Assembly (NCBI GenBank): GCA_017643585.1
Contig: JAEPND010000001.1
Coordinates: 1-64,000, forward strand
Direction: 5' to 3'
Source of the DNA: Maricaulis sp.
Lineage (GTDB): Bacteria; Pseudomonadota; Alphaproteobacteria; Caulobacterales; Maricaulaceae
DNA: 64,000 bases
Part shown: positions 7,708 to 17,366 of the stretch, in pieces
Position numbering within the stretch: the stretch's first letter is position 1
Layout: the number at the start of each line of letters is the position of its first letter
Notes under the pieces: generated by a model
Seen by the model: the letters and a program-made list of their open reading frames with translations, nothing else
The model's database searches: none
Told to the model about the DNA's origin: nothing
Translations under genes and position numbers: made by a program

Positions 7708-8709
7708 TCACAGACTATTGAAGCGGATGATGGCGGGTCCGAGAATAACCACGAACAGTACAGGCAGGAAAAACACTATCATCGGCACCGTGAGCTTGGC
7801 TGGAAGCGATGCGGCTTTCTTCTCAGCTGCCGCGAGACGCATATCCCGGTTTTCCTTGGCCATGACGCGCAAGGCCTGTCCCAGCGGCGTACCATATCGC
7901 TCTGCCTGGATCAGCGAGGTACAGACCGCTTTGACACCGGGGTGGTTGGTGCGTTTCGCCAGGTTCTCATAGGCGACACGCCGGTCCTGCAGGTAAGCCA
8001 GCTCGGCAGTCGTCAGCGACAACTCCTCGGCCAGTTCGACCGATTGTGTGCCGATCTCGGTCGAGACCTTGTGGAATGCCGCTTCCACAGACATGCCGGA
8101 TTCCACGCAGATCAGCAACAGGTCGAGGGAATCGGGAAACGCGCCCATGATCGATTGCTGACGTTTGGCCGCCAGGTTCGAGAGATAAAGGTTGGGGGCG
8201 TAATAACCCAGCATGCCAAAGCCCAGGGCAAAACAGTATCGCGTGATCGTCGGCAGGCCGAAATCATTGACCATGAACAGATAGAAGAGCGCTCCGCCCA
8301 GCATCACGAACGGCATGGTCAGACGGAAGAAATAGAAGGTGACCGTGGGCCGGTTACCGCGCAGGCCGGCCTGGGCCAGCTTGGCCTGTAGCTCGGGGTC
8401 CTCGAAGGCCTTTTGCAGGTTCAGTGAATCCACCACCTTGCGCATGAGGCCCTTGGCCTCTTCGCCGCGAATAGACCGGCTTTCATGCTTGGCCCGCGCG
8501 TCAGCTTCAAGCTGTTCACGGTTCTTGCGGCGCAGCTCTTCGCGGCGGTGCTGGACACCCTTGATGCGCTTGTCGAGCTTGTCCCCGCTGAACATCGGTG
8601 AGGTCAGGGTGACGATCGTGGCGAAGACGAGCAGGCCGGAGACCACCGTCAGCAGCATCTGCGGATCAGTCAGGAAGTCCCGGATTTCTACGAAGCCGAT
8701 GCCGAACAT
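7708..8709 (-). CDS. tadC: Tad pilus inner-membrane platform protein TadC
   Basis: This 333-residue protein carries a T2SS-F domain in its C-terminal two thirds, with the typical segments MGAFPDSLDLLLICVESGMS, ERYGTPLGQALRVMAKE and the final membrane helix VPMIVFFLPVLFVVILGP. TadC pairs with TadB to form the inner-membrane platform driven by CpaF. It lies seven bases after tadB in the same direction. An AGGTGGGA site precedes ATG 8709. The length and ends match the family. Confidence 0.93.
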   Translation of the reverse strand: MFGIGFVEIRDFLTDPQMLLTVVSGLLVFATIVTLTSPMFSGDKLDKRIKGVQHRREELRRKNREQLEADARAKHESRSIRGEEAKGLMRKVVDSLNLQKAFEDPELQAKLAQAGLRGNRPTVTFYFFRLTMPFVMLGGALFYLFMVNDFGLPTITRYCFALGFGMLGYYAPNLYLSNLAAKRQQSIMGAFPDSLDLLLICVESGMSVEAAFHKVSTEIGTQSVELAEELSLTTAELAYLQDRRVAYENLAKRTNHPGVKAVCTSLIQAERYGTPLGQALRVMAKENRDMRLAAAEKKAASLPAKLTVPMIVFFLPVLFVVILGPAIIRFNSL

Positions 8710-8716
8710 GTCCCAC

Positions 8717-9712
8717 CTAGATCTTGAAGTTGATCATGCCGCGCATGACCATGATGCCCATGAACATCCAGGTGGCCCCACCCAGCAGCATCAACTGACC
8801 GGTCGGGTGGACGAACATGAGATTCATGTAGGAGGGCGTGGTCGCATAGACGATCCCCAGAACGCCTGGCGGCAGGGAACCGATAATCGCAGCAGAGGAT
8901 TTCGCCTCGGATGACAGGGCGCTGATCTTTTCGCGCATCAACTTGCGCGAACGCAGCACGATAGAGAGATTACCCAGTGTCTCCGCCAGGTTACCACCAG
9001 TCTTCTGCTGGATGATCAACACGGTACGGAAGAAGTTCAGCTCGGCCAGGGGCATGCGTTCACACATGCGGTTGAGGTTCTCTTCCAGCGAGACCCCCAT
9101 GGCGATGCCGTCACAGAGCTGTTTGAACTCGGAGCCAACCGGGTCGGGCGACTCATTGGCGATAATCTTGAGACATTCATTGAGCGGCAGACCGGATTTC
9201 ACGCCGCGTACAATGACATCAAGCGAGTTGGCAAATTCCTGGGTGAACTTCTTCTGGCGGCTTCCGCGCAGAAAACCCAGCCACCAGCGTGGCAGACCAA
9301 GACCGCCGACAATCGTTGCGCCGCCGACAACCAGCAGGCCCTGGCCGGTGAAAAAGGCAATGGCTGCCACGACCAGCGCCGAAACAAGCGATCCGATCCA
9401 GAAGGCGGTCGGCGAAAATTCCATCCCTGCTTGCTGAATACGTGATTTCAGCGAGATGCTCTTGGCGCGCTGATCCTTCTGTTTCTGTTCGATATCCTTG
9501 AGCGAGTCAGAGATCTGCTTGCGGCGCTGTGCCGCCTGGTCCTGTGGACCGTTTCCGCGTTTGGTGCGCGCAGCCGAGGCACCGCCGACCGCGCGGGTCA
9601 CGCGCTGCTTGCTCTGGGCATCGCCCATGGCTCCGACGGCGACCCAGCCGACACCGCCAACCGCCACAAAGGCGGCCGCAGCGGCGAGAATGAAGAGGAT
9701 GTCGCCGTTCAT
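8717..9712 (-). CDS. tadB: Tad pilus inner-membrane platform protein TadB
   Basis: This 331-residue protein has an N-terminal membrane helix (FILAAAAAFVAVGGVGWVAV), a charged linker, two more helices (about 110-145), and a T2SS-F domain with FANSLDVIVRGVKSGLPLNE and FRTVLIIQQKTGGNLAETL. It ends with membrane helices around 280-330. It forms the pilus platform with TadC. Its start lies four bases after the cpaF stop, with a GGAGG site, which indicates coupled translation. Confidence 0.93.
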   Translation of the reverse strand: MNGDILFILAAAAAFVAVGGVGWVAVGAMGDAQSKQRVTRAVGGASAARTKRGNGPQDQAAQRRKQISDSLKDIEQKQKDQRAKSISLKSRIQQAGMEFSPTAFWIGSLVSALVVAAIAFFTGQGLLVVGGATIVGGLGLPRWWLGFLRGSRQKKFTQEFANSLDVIVRGVKSGLPLNECLKIIANESPDPVGSEFKQLCDGIAMGVSLEENLNRMCERMPLAELNFFRTVLIIQQKTGGNLAETLGNLSIVLRSRKLMREKISALSSEAKSSAAIIGSLPPGVLGIVYATTPSYMNLMFVHPTGQLMLLGGATWMFMGIMVMRGMINFKI

Positions 9713-9715
9713 GCC

Positions 9716-11191
9716 TTACGCCTCCGATGCATCTAGGGCCTGGGCGAGATCGCGCTCCAGACCGAAATAGCGTGCACGATCCCAGAATTTCGGACGGGCA
9801 ATACCCGTCGACTGGTGCTGGCCGAGGATCTTGCCATCGCCATCCTCGCCCTTCATCTCGTAGACGAAGAGGTCTTGGGTAATGATGACATCGCCTTCCA
9901 GGCCAACAACTTCAGTGACATGGGTGATCTTGCGCGAGCCATCGCGCAGGCGGGCGGCCTGGATGATCACGTCGATCGAGCCGACGATCATTTCGCGGAT
10001 GGTCTTGGCGGGCAGGTTGTACCCGCCCATCGTGATCATGGATTCAATACGGCTGAGCGCTTCTCGCGGCGAGTTGGCGTGCAGCGTGCCCATCGAGCCG
10101 TCGTGACCTGTGTTCATGGCCTGCAGCAGGTCAAACGCCTCGGGACCACGCACCTCACCCACGATGATCCGTTCAGGACGCATACGCAGGCAGTTCTTGA
10201 CCAGGTCACGCATGGTGACCATGCCGGTCCCTTCAAGGTTCGGCGGGCGGGTCTCGAGGCGGACCACGTGCGGCTGTTGCAGCTGCAGCTCCGCGGCGTC
10301 CTCACAGGTAATGACGCGCTCATCCTCTTCGATATAACCGGTCATGCAGTTCAACAGCGTCGTCTTGCCCGAACCGGTACCGCCGGAGATCAGTACGTTA
10401 CAGCGGCTTGCACCAATCACGCCCAGCACTTTCGCCCCGTCCGGCGTGATGGAGTTGAAGTCGACCAGATTGCTCATGGTCAGCTTGTCTTTTTTGAACT
10501 TACGAATGGTCAGCGTAGGACCATCCAGCGCCAGCGGCGGAGCGATGACGTTGACACGCGAACCGTCGGCGAGACGGGCGTCACAAATCGGCGAGCTCTC
10601 ATCAACGCGGCGGCCGACCTGGCTCACAATGCGCTGACAGATATTCATCAGCTGGCCATTGTCGCGGAAGCGGATATTGGTTTTCTCGACCTTGCCGTTG
10701 ACCTCGATGAAGACGCTGTCGGCGCCATTGACCATGATGTCGGCGATATCGTCGCGGGCCAGCAGGGGCTCCAGCGGGCCATAGCCCAGAACGTCGTTAC
10801 AAATGTCCTGGAGCAGTTGTTCCTGCTCGGCGATCGACATGGCGACGTTCTTGATGGAGATGATCTCGGTGACGATGTCACGGATCTCTTCCGCCGCTGT
10901 ATTCTGGTCCAGACGAGCCAGTTGACCCAGGTCAATCGTATCGATCAGCGCGTTGAAGATCGTTGTCTTGATCGCATAATATTCTTCAGAACGGCCGCCA
11001 TTGTCGGCAGGTTTCTTCGGGACCGCCTTCGGCTTGGGTGCCGGTTTGGGAGCCACCTTCTTTTCCACCTGTTCCACAGGACGACCGGAACCCGCCTCCG
11101 GCTGGGGGCGGGCTTCAGGCGCGGGTGCCTGGGTGGTCGGTGCCTTGCGGGCGGGTGCTGCTGGAGGTCCTCCGGCACGTTTGCCGAACAT
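9716..11191 (-). CDS. cpaF: Tad pilus assembly ATPase CpaF/TadA
   Basis: This 491-residue secretion ATPase has a Pro/Ala/Lys-rich N-terminal 65 residues, an N-terminal domain and a RecA-like ATPase domain. Visible motifs are the Walker [15 protein letters not shown], an Asp box near [14 protein letters not shown], the Walker [20 protein letters not shown] and the His box [13 protein letters not shown]. CpaF hydrolyses ATP in the cytoplasm to drive Flp pilin extension and retraction. It sits between cpaE and tadB in the standard order, and a GGAGG site precedes ATG 11191. The N-terminal low-complexity leader is common in this family. Confidence 0.95.
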   Translation of the reverse strand: MFGKRAGGPPAAPARKAPTTQAPAPEARPQPEAGSGRPVEQVEKKVAPKPAPKPKAVPKKPADNGGRSEEYYAIKTTIFNALIDTIDLGQLARLDQNTAAEEIRDIVTEIISIKNVAMSIAEQEQLLQDICNDVLGYGPLEPLLARDDIADIMVNGADSVFIEVNGKVEKTNIRFRDNGQLMNICQRIVSQVGRRVDESSPICDARLADGSRVNVIAPPLALDGPTLTIRKFKKDKLTMSNLVDFNSITPDGAKVLGVIGASRCNVLISGGTGSGKTTLLNCMTGYIEEDERVITCEDAAELQLQQPHVVRLETRPPNLEGTGMVTMRDLVKNCLRMRPERIIVGEVRGPEAFDLLQAMNTGHDGSMGTLHANSPREALSRIESMITMGGYNLPAKTIREMIVGSIDVIIQAARLRDGSRKITHVTEVVGLEGDVIITQDLFVYEMKGEDGDGKILGQHQSTGIARPKFWDRARYFGLERDLAQALDASEA

Positions 11192-11197
11192 GGCGTG

Positions 11198-12718
11198 TTA
11201 GCCTCCGAATAGATTGGACAGGAACGATTTCTTGCGCGGCGGCGGTGGCGTACGACCGGTCACCAGCGAGGCGAGATGGCCGAAGCCGTCAGCGGCCTTG
11301 GACTTGGGATCGAGCTCGTGGATCATCTGGCCGTTGTTGGCGGCCTTGCCGAAGAGCTGGGGCTCGAAGGGTAGAACCAGAACCGGCGGCGTACCCAGAG
11401 CGTCAGCGAAATCCTTCAGGGGGATTTCCGGGCGCTTGGCCATGCCCGCCATGTTGACCACGACTTTCGGCGGCTCGTCATTCGGACGTGCACCAGTCAC
11501 CAGGTCAAACAGGTTCTTGGCATTGCGCAGAGATGCCAGATCCGGCGTGACCGTCAGGACAACTTCATCCGATGACAACAGGGTCTGCTTGACCCAGGGC
11601 AGCCAGACATGCGGCAGATCAAGGGCCACGAAGGGCGCCTGGCGACGAACCTTCTCCAGCACATTCTCGTAGTCCTGGGGCGCGAACTCCCAATCCCGGT
11701 CGAGGGTTGCGGGGGCAGAAAACAGGCTGAGGCGGTCTGTACAACGGACCAGAAGACGGTCCAGAAGCGCATCATCCAGGCGCTCCGGCTCACTAAGCGC
11801 ATCCCCCAGCGTCTGGGTCGGATCCTGGTTGAAATCGAGGCCAGCGGTTCCCCAGGACAGGTCCATATCCATCAGGACGGCATCCTGCGCCAGATTCTCG
11901 GTCAGAGCCCAGGCACAATTGTGCGCGATGGTCGAGGAACCAACGCCGCCCTTGGAGCCGATAAAGGCAACGGTCTTGCCCGCGAACGGCTGGTCCGGAT
12001 CGAGAAACAGCTCGGAGATCGTGCGGATCAGGTGCAGCGGCGTCATCGGCGGCACCAGATACTCGCTCACCCCGCGCTTGATCAGCTCGCGGTAGAGAAC
12101 GATGTCATTGGTCGCACCAACAATCACCACCTTGGTGTCCGGATCGCAGACACCGGCCAGCTCTTCCAGCTGATCGAACAGGCCACGCCCGCGCATGCCA
12201 GTCTCGATGATCAGCAGGTTCGGCGTGGTCTCGTCGTGATAACGCTCGATCGCGGCAGGAAGCCCACCCATCTGCACATCAACATGAGCCTTCGACAGGC
12301 GACGGTCCTCCGAAGCGACCGATACCAGTGCACCGGTTTCAGAGCGCTCACAGAATGCGCCGATCGTGATACGCGGAACGGGCTGGTCCGGGACATCACT
12401 GTCGATCTCGCCATACAGGGACTCGCCCATTGGCGCGGTTTCCAGCTCGGACTGAAGCTCGGCAAAAAGCGGATTATCGACCGCCTCATCACCCATCGGT
12501 GCGGAATGCGCGTCCGTCTCGTCGTCCACGAGGAAGGGATCGTCATCATCCAGCTCGACGGCGCTGGCACCGAAGCGATGCCCGGTATCAACGTCGGCCT
12601 CCTCAGGCAGGTCGTCAAAGGCGGCTTCGCCCAACATCATCCGCTCGACGTCAGAAGCATCCAGAAACGGATCGTCTTCATCGTAGAAGTCTTCTTTCAG
12701 GGCACGATTGTCAGCCAT
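11198..12718 (-). CDS. cpaE: Pilus localisation ATPase CpaE/TadZ
   Basis: This 506-residue protein has an acidic N-terminal region (about 1-100), a response-regulator-like receiver fold (about 105-225, with LLIIETGMRGRGLFDQLEEL) and a MinD/ParA-type ATPase (about 245-480). The deviant Walker A is FIGSKGGVGSSTIAHN and the Walker B region is AVLMDMDLSWG. CpaE places the pilus machine at the cell pole in Caulobacter. The gene lies in the standard slot between cpaD and cpaF, with an AAAGGAG site before ATG 12718. It is soluble and probably peripheral to the membrane. Confidence 0.93.
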   Translation of the reverse strand: MADNRALKEDFYDEDDPFLDASDVERMMLGEAAFDDLPEEADVDTGHRFGASAVELDDDDPFLVDDETDAHSAPMGDEAVDNPLFAELQSELETAPMGESLYGEIDSDVPDQPVPRITIGAFCERSETGALVSVASEDRRLSKAHVDVQMGGLPAAIERYHDETTPNLLIIETGMRGRGLFDQLEELAGVCDPDTKVVIVGATNDIVLYRELIKRGVSEYLVPPMTPLHLIRTISELFLDPDQPFAGKTVAFIGSKGGVGSSTIAHNCAWALTENLAQDAVLMDMDLSWGTAGLDFNQDPTQTLGDALSEPERLDDALLDRLLVRCTDRLSLFSAPATLDRDWEFAPQDYENVLEKVRRQAPFVALDLPHVWLPWVKQTLLSSDEVVLTVTPDLASLRNAKNLFDLVTGARPNDEPPKVVVNMAGMAKRPEIPLKDFADALGTPPVLVLPFEPQLFGKAANNGQMIHELDPKSKAADGFGHLASLVTGRTPPPPRKKSFLSNLFGG

Positions 12719-12738
12719 GTTTCGCTCCTTTCGCCCCC

Positions 12739-13407
12739 TTAGTTTCCGACCTGCGAGACAGCGCCACTTTCATAGTCGCTGCGTTCGCTTGCCGTGGATT
12801 GTCCGGCCCGATAGCGATCGAGAACGGTCTGGCGGCGCTCGCCATCCGCCGCTTCCATGGTTCTCGGTGCGATGAGATCGCGCGGATCGGCGATCGTCGC
12901 GGCCAGGTTCGCCGCCATGAAACAGCCGAAGCGGTCGGAACGCTGGTTGTCGATTTCCATCGACAGGTTGTTCCAGCCCCGGCAATCCGGTGCGACGGCT
13001 TCGTATTGCGTGAAGGAAAAGACCAGGGCGCCGTCCCCGGCCCCCTGCGCATCATAGACTCCACCGCGGATCTGACGCCAATCCAGACCGGCCGCGTAGA
13101 GATAATTGCGCGCCTCGGCGATGGCATGCATGGCGGCCTGTTGATTGGCGGCGCCTTGCGGGTAGGAAATCACCAATGGGCCATGGCCACGGGCCTTGTA
13201 CTGGTCTGCGATCATTTCCAGCTGACCTTGTTGTGCCCAGGTCAGCCCGTTATCGCGCGGATCCACCACAAACTCGCTGCGGAAGGTCTCGGCGCGTGCC
13301 GTGGCTTGCGGCAGATCAAGATCCGTCGCGGTTGTTGCACAACCTGCCAGTCCGGCGCTGACCACCAGGGCCATCAGCGAGGCTTTGAAAATCTTCTGCG
13401 ACACCAT
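12739..13407 (-). CDS. cpaD: Pilus lipoprotein CpaD
   Basis: This 222-residue protein has a lipoprotein signal peptide (MALVVSAGLAGCATT; Cys about residue 23) and the CpaD-family body, including the segment ANLAATIADPRDLIAPRTM. CpaD is an outer-membrane lipoprotein associated with the CpaC secretin. ATG 13407 has a GGAG site; the frame is also open to a GTG at 13419, which would overlap the cpaC stop. It lies between cpaC and cpaE as in Caulobacter. Confidence 0.92.
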   Translation of the reverse strand: MVSQKIFKASLMALVVSAGLAGCATTATDLDLPQATARAETFRSEFVVDPRDNGLTWAQQGQLEMIADQYKARGHGPLVISYPQGAANQQAAMHAIAEARNYLYAAGLDWRQIRGGVYDAQGAGDGALVFSFTQYEAVAPDCRGWNNLSMEIDNQRSDRFGCFMAANLAATIADPRDLIAPRTMEAADGERRQTVLDRYRAGQSTASERSDYESGAVSQVGN

Positions 13408-13418
13408 CACCAACTCCA

Positions 13419-14885
13419 CTAGTCGAACAAGAACCCGATAGGGCCGCTCCAGCCACGGTCACCCGTGTCGGAACCCGGAACCGAATAGGCACGATTGAGG
13501 CGACCAAACAGCAGCGTCTCGGCTTCTGAGGCTGTCTGGAAACCATCCGCCGGGGTTTGCAGATCGTTCGGGTTGGCCGGGTCCACCAGGTACGGCGTAA
13601 CCAGGACAACCAGCTCGGTTTCTTCATTCTCGAAATCACGCGACCGGAACAGGGCCCCCAGGACCGGCAGGTTCTGAACCCCCGGGACACCGTCCAGGTT
13701 CTGGCGTGTCTCTTCCTGGATGAGGCCAGCGAGGACCAGGCTGCCGCCGGAAGGCAGCTCGACCGTCGTCTCGGCCCGATTGACGCTCAGCGCAGGAATG
13801 GTGAGCCCTTCCAGGACACCGATCACTTCACCGTTGTCATCCGTGACCTGGCCTTCGTTGAAGCTCAGCGCGCCCTGTGTCGTCAGCTCGGAGACCTCCG
13901 TGGAGATGCGCATGGAGATGCGTCCCTCGGAGAGCACGACCGGGGTGAAGCCCAGGCCGACACCAAATGACTTGTACTCGATGATGATATTGCCATCGCG
14001 GTCTCGTCCGACCGGGACCGGGAATTCACCACCGGCCAGGAAGTTCGCGCTCTCGCCGGTGATCGCCACCAGGTTCGGCTCGGCCAGCGTCCGCACCAGG
14101 CCGACGCGTTCCATGGCCTGCAGCAGACCGGACACATTGTTCACGCCATTGCCCGGATCACCATTGACCCAGTCGAAGGCTGTCTGGGCGCCACGCAGGA
14201 ACCGCCCAGCCAGAGAAAACTCGTGATCCGTCGCCACGCGGACGTCGAACTCGCCACTCGTCGCACCGGCAGAGAGGTTGATGCCCAGCTGGCGGACAAT
14301 CGTGCGCTCCATCTCCACAATGCGCACTTTCAGCATGACCTGCTCACGCGCTTCGATTTCCAGCATGGAGAGGATGTGCTCGGGATCCTCGACCCAGCGC
14401 TGCGCGATCTGCAAAGCCGTATCGGCGGCCACCGCATTCGGAACCGAACCAGACAGAACGATGTGATCATTCATGGCTTCGACCGAGACGCGCGCATCGG
14501 GAAGAAAGCGATCCATGGATTCCTGCAAGGGCGCGAGATCGCGCTCTACCCGCAGGTCCAGATCCAGGATCAGCTGGCCATTGGCATCGAAGAAGAACGC
14601 GTTGGTCTGGCCAATGCCCATACCCATCAGATAGGCACGGCGTGGGGTCCGGACGACAGCATCGACAACTTCCGGGTTGGTCACCAGCACATCGGCCACA
14701 TCAACAGGCAGGTGTACGACCGCAGCCTTGTTAAGAGGCAGGTCGAGATCTTCCGAAACCGGACCTTCACCGGGTTCACGGATGTACACCTGCATGGTGT
14801 TTCCGCGTTCAGTGCCGGCGGGCTGAGCCATCGCCGGTGCAACACTGGCAACGGTCAGGAATGAGAGGATGAGTGCACGCAACAT
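13419..14885 (-). CDS. cpaC: Outer-membrane secretin CpaC/RcpA of the Tad pilus
   Basis: This 488-residue secretin starts with a signal peptide (cleavage near APAMA-QPAG). A Pil_N domain (about 30-110; LNKAAVVHLPVDVADVLVTN), a BON-type domain (about 110-190) and the secretin domain (about 235-430) follow. The secretin signature region includes ALSVNRAETTVELPSGGSLV and GVPGVQNLPVLGALFRS. It forms the outer-membrane pore for the Flp pilus. ATG 14885 has a GAGG site; the frame is open to ATG 14903, which overlaps the cpaB stop. Confidence 0.94.
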   Translation of the reverse strand: MLRALILSFLTVASVAPAMAQPAGTERGNTMQVYIREPGEGPVSEDLDLPLNKAAVVHLPVDVADVLVTNPEVVDAVVRTPRRAYLMGMGIGQTNAFFFDANGQLILDLDLRVERDLAPLQESMDRFLPDARVSVEAMNDHIVLSGSVPNAVAADTALQIAQRWVEDPEHILSMLEIEAREQVMLKVRIVEMERTIVRQLGINLSAGATSGEFDVRVATDHEFSLAGRFLRGAQTAFDWVNGDPGNGVNNVSGLLQAMERVGLVRTLAEPNLVAITGESANFLAGGEFPVPVGRDRDGNIIIEYKSFGVGLGFTPVVLSEGRISMRISTEVSELTTQGALSFNEGQVTDDNGEVIGVLEGLTIPALSVNRAETTVELPSGGSLVLAGLIQEETRQNLDGVPGVQNLPVLGALFRSRDFENEETELVVLVTPYLVDPANPNDLQTPADGFQTASEAETLLFGRLNRAYSVPGSDTGDRGWSGPIGFLFD

Positions 14886-14895
14886 GGTTTCAACC

Positions 14896-15732
14896 TCACT
14901 CATCGCCGGCCAGGGCCAGGGTCTGCGCCCGCCCGTATCGGATCAACGTCACCCGGCGCACACTGTCATCGTCATTCGAGACCGGCGCTGCGGCCAGGCT
15001 GTCGCCCACGGATACGAGTGATGGGCCTGTTGTGGTGTCTTCAAGAGCGCGCAGGACCAGGGTCACTTCACCCTGGGCCACGGCCAGGGAAACGGCGCGG
15101 GCCTGGGCTGCGGTCAGCTCCAGCGTTGCGGTCTCACCGACCACCGTGCCTTCGCCCTCCTCGTCCGCATAGGTTTGGTCAATGGCCAGAACACGGGCAT
15201 TCTCGACGATCGTCCGGGCCACATACTCCCGGCGGCTTGTTTCCTCGTTTTGCCGCTGGAAGGAGACAATTACATCGACGCGGTCATTAGGTAGGATGAA
15301 TCCACCCGCGCCCGTCACGGCAGAAGTCGGCACGGCAACAGCGCGCATGCCTGGAGCGAGAACAGCAGACATGAAGCCTGCATCGCCCTGCTGGACCAGG
15401 CGACGGCCGGTCACCGGCTCACCCTGACGAATGGCAGCGCGAACGACCGCGCCAGCGAAATCGGACGCGTCCTGCCCGCGATTTTCAACGATATAACCCG
15501 CGGAGACGGCCTCCTCTGGCCAGGACTGCCAGTAGAAGTCGCTGGCGCTGACCCGCTCACCGACATTGATGTCGCGGCGTGCAGCGAGGATACGGGGAGC
15601 CGGACGCTGCTCAATCTGGACAATCTGCGCAACCTGCGGCTCTTCAACGGTCATTGCCTGGCGCACGAAAAATGCCACGGCGACCGCTGCCACAGCCGCT
15701 GCTGCCAGAATGCCTATACGAAGCGCGTTCAT
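14896..15732 (-). CDS. cpaB: Pilus assembly protein CpaB/RcpC (SAF domain)
   Basis: This 278-residue protein has one N-terminal membrane helix (IGILAAAAVAAVAVAFFV), a periplasmic SAF domain (about 45-115; VGERVSASDFYW, IRQGEPVTGRRLV) and an RcpC/CpaB beta-rich domain with AVAVPTSAVTGAGGFILPND and VDVIVSF. It is thought to bind cell-wall glycan and to help secretin assembly. ATG 15732 starts right before the membrane helix; the upstream frame to 15756 has no better site. It is the first gene of the long minus-strand cpa run. Confidence 0.93.
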   Translation of the reverse strand: MNALRIGILAAAAVAAVAVAFFVRQAMTVEEPQVAQIVQIEQRPAPRILAARRDINVGERVSASDFYWQSWPEEAVSAGYIVENRGQDASDFAGAVVRAAIRQGEPVTGRRLVQQGDAGFMSAVLAPGMRAVAVPTSAVTGAGGFILPNDRVDVIVSFQRQNEETSRREYVARTIVENARVLAIDQTYADEEGEGTVVGETATLELTAAQARAVSLAVAQGEVTLVLRALEDTTTGPSLVSVGDSLAAAPVSNDDDSVRRVTLIRYGRAQTLALAGDE

Positions 15733-15847
15733 GGAACTCCAAACCTCTCGACGCACAAATACGATTGCGATGAGACGCTGAATTCCTCAAGGTGACGTTA
15801 ATACTAAAACGCGAATGCGTTCTAACATGCGATTTTTCTATACCGCG

Positions 15848-16345
15848 TTAAAAAGTTGTCAGTAGATCGACCCGCGGAAGCAGGATCAGGCCAGCGATTG
15901 CAATCGCGATCCCGTAGGGCACTGGCGCGCCCTGGGCGAGCGCCGTTCCCGGTGTGTGCCGGGCCAGCACAGGGATGGCTGGTAGCAAATGGCGCGAGGC
16001 AATCAGGACCAAAACCAGCCCTCCCCCTGCCAACGCGGTGTAGAAGAGGAAATGATATCCAAGCGGCCATCCAAACATGAAGGAGGCAGCCGCAAACATC
16101 TTGGCATCGCCACCGCCCCACCAACCGGCCGCAAAAATGGCCATGCCCAGCACAAGCGCTACAAAGCCAGTAGCCAGATGCAGGCCCAGCCCAGTCCATC
16201 CTGGGAAATTCACGGCAATGGCGAGCACGAAGGGCAGCAAAAGCGCGCCGCTCAACCAATTGGAAATTTTGTAACGCGAGGCATCACTGACGGCGCCCGC
16301 GATCAAGAGGCTGGCAAATACAAGTGCAATAAACTGAGTAATCAT
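15848..16345 (-). CDS. cpaA: Prepilin peptidase CpaA/TadV
   Basis: This 165-residue integral membrane aspartic peptidase of family A24 has its two catalytic Asp residues in SDASRYKISN (about residue 20) and GGGDAKMF (about residue 85). It lacks the N-terminal methyltransferase domain, as is normal for TadV-type enzymes. It cuts and matures Flp prepilin and TadE-like pseudopilins. ATG 16345 has a GAGG site. The gene stands between pilA and cpaB, separated from pilA by a terminator-like hairpin. Confidence 0.92.
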   Translation of the reverse strand: MITQFIALVFASLLIAGAVSDASRYKISNWLSGALLLPFVLAIAVNFPGWTGLGLHLATGFVALVLGMAIFAAGWWGGGDAKMFAAASFMFGWPLGYHFLFYTALAGGGLVLVLIASRHLLPAIPVLARHTPGTALAQGAPVPYGIAIAIAGLILLPRVDLLTTF

Positions 16346-16413
16346 TTCGTCCTCGACTGACGTGTCCAGGCGAAGACTGCACGGCAAGACTTAATCTTCC
16401 GTTGGCGGATACG

Positions 16414-16441
16414 AAAAGAGCCGCCCCGATGGGAGCGGCTC
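16414..16441 (-). terminator. Terminator after the Flp pilin gene
   Basis: On the minus strand the stem GAGCCGC...GCGGCTC, with CCC/GGG inside and a one-base bulge, is followed by TTTTCG. It lies between pilA and cpaA, so it can cut most pilA messages short and give far more pilin than machine. Confidence 0.8.
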
Positions 16442-16463
16442 GTTCCGAGTATGCTATACACGT

Positions 16464-16628
16464 CTAACTGTCGAGCGCGTCAGCAACCGACTGCATGTTG
16501 TCGGATACGCCAGTTCCAAGAGCAGTTACAGCGCCAATAATGACAACTGCAATGAGGGCTGCGATCAGGCCGTACTCGATAGCCGTTGCACCAGATTCAT
16601 CTTTAACAAAGCGAGAAATGTATTTCAT
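16464..16628 (-). CDS. pilA: Flp/PilA-type major pilin
   Basis: This 54-residue Flp prepilin has a short basic leader and the diagnostic segment GATAIEYGLIAALIAVVII, where the prepilin peptidase cuts after Gly and Glu at +5 is conserved. The rest is one hydrophobic helix and a short polar tail. CpaA should mature it and CpaF/TadBC should polymerise it. ATG 16628 has a GGGAG site; the longer frame to 16706 is upstream untranslated sequence. Upstream (16630-16800) is AT-rich and should hold the promoter. Confidence 0.95.
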   Translation of the reverse strand: MKYISRFVKDESGATAIEYGLIAALIAVVIIGAVTALGTGVSDNMQSVADALDS

Positions 16629-16900
16629 TTTTTTACTCCCGTTAGGACACCTCACCGCCAGGAGCGGATCTGTCCCGACCCCTCCTGAACGATGCCTACT
16701 AAACACGGGAAGAATTTCGATTTAGTAAAAACACGTACTTAACAAAATCTATACGCACAACAACGCGGCCTATAGTTAAAAAACACAAAGCGAATTCTTT
16801 CAAGACTATGAACAAACAAAACAGACCTGTTTATGAAAGATTTACGCGCGCGAGGGACACTATCAGCCAGACTTCGATCATCATGAGATTGGAAACCGCC

Positions 16901-17362
16901 ATGATCCGCCCGTTCGCAATCGCCTTAACTCTGGCCTGCACATCACTCAGCCCGGCCATGGCCGATGAAGTGATCCTGGCGGCGGAACATGCCAAGGTGA
17001 TCCGCCTGCCGGGTACGGCCAGCGCCGTTGTCGTCGGCAATCCGTCCATCGCTGATGCCCTGGTGCATGATGGGCGCACGCTGATCCTGACAGGCCGCCT
17101 GCAAGGTCGCACCAATGTCATCGCCATCGACCGCATCGGACGCGTGATCTTCGAAACCGATATCGTCGTAAGCAATCACAACGACAACCAGGTCGCCATG
17201 TTCCGCGGGCCAAACCGCTTTACCCTGTCATGTGGGGATGTCTGTGACGAAATCCCGCGCGTCGGCGACGATACCGCACGCACGGATGCGCTGGGGGGGC
17301 AGCAACTCGACCGCCTCGCCACGGCTAATGCCGCGCTCGGGGAAGGCGACCCCGGGAACTAG
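16901..17362 (+). CDS. Exported Pil_N-domain protein of the pilus locus
   Basis: This 153-residue protein has a signal peptide (LTLACTSLSPAMA; cleavage about residue 20) and one domain like the N-terminal Pil_N domain of CpaC (LAAEHAKVIRLPGTASAVVV, TLILTGRLQGRTNVIAID). It has no secretin domain and ends in a polar tail with a Cys pair (SCGDVCDE). It diverges from pilA and is followed within five bases by a tadE gene, so it belongs to the pilus locus. It probably helps secretin assembly in the periplasm. The start at 16901 gives the clean signal peptide; ATG 16883 is possible. Confidence 0.8.
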   Translation: MIRPFAIALTLACTSLSPAMADEVILAAEHAKVIRLPGTASAVVVGNPSIADALVHDGRTLILTGRLQGRTNVIAIDRIGRVIFETDIVVSNHNDNQVAMFRGPNRFTLSCGDVCDEIPRVGDDTARTDALGGQQLDRLATANAALGEGDPGN

Positions 17363-17366
17363 AACG

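Noticed and set aside
9815..11212. A 465-codon plus-strand frame opposite cpaF
   Set aside because: It is an antisense shadow; cpaF has all its ATPase motifs on the minus strand.
16718..16743. Possible CtrA site (TTAA-N7-TTTT) upstream of pilA
   Set aside because: The second half does not match TTAA, and AT-rich sequence gives such half-matches by chance, although CtrA control of pilA is known in Caulobacter.
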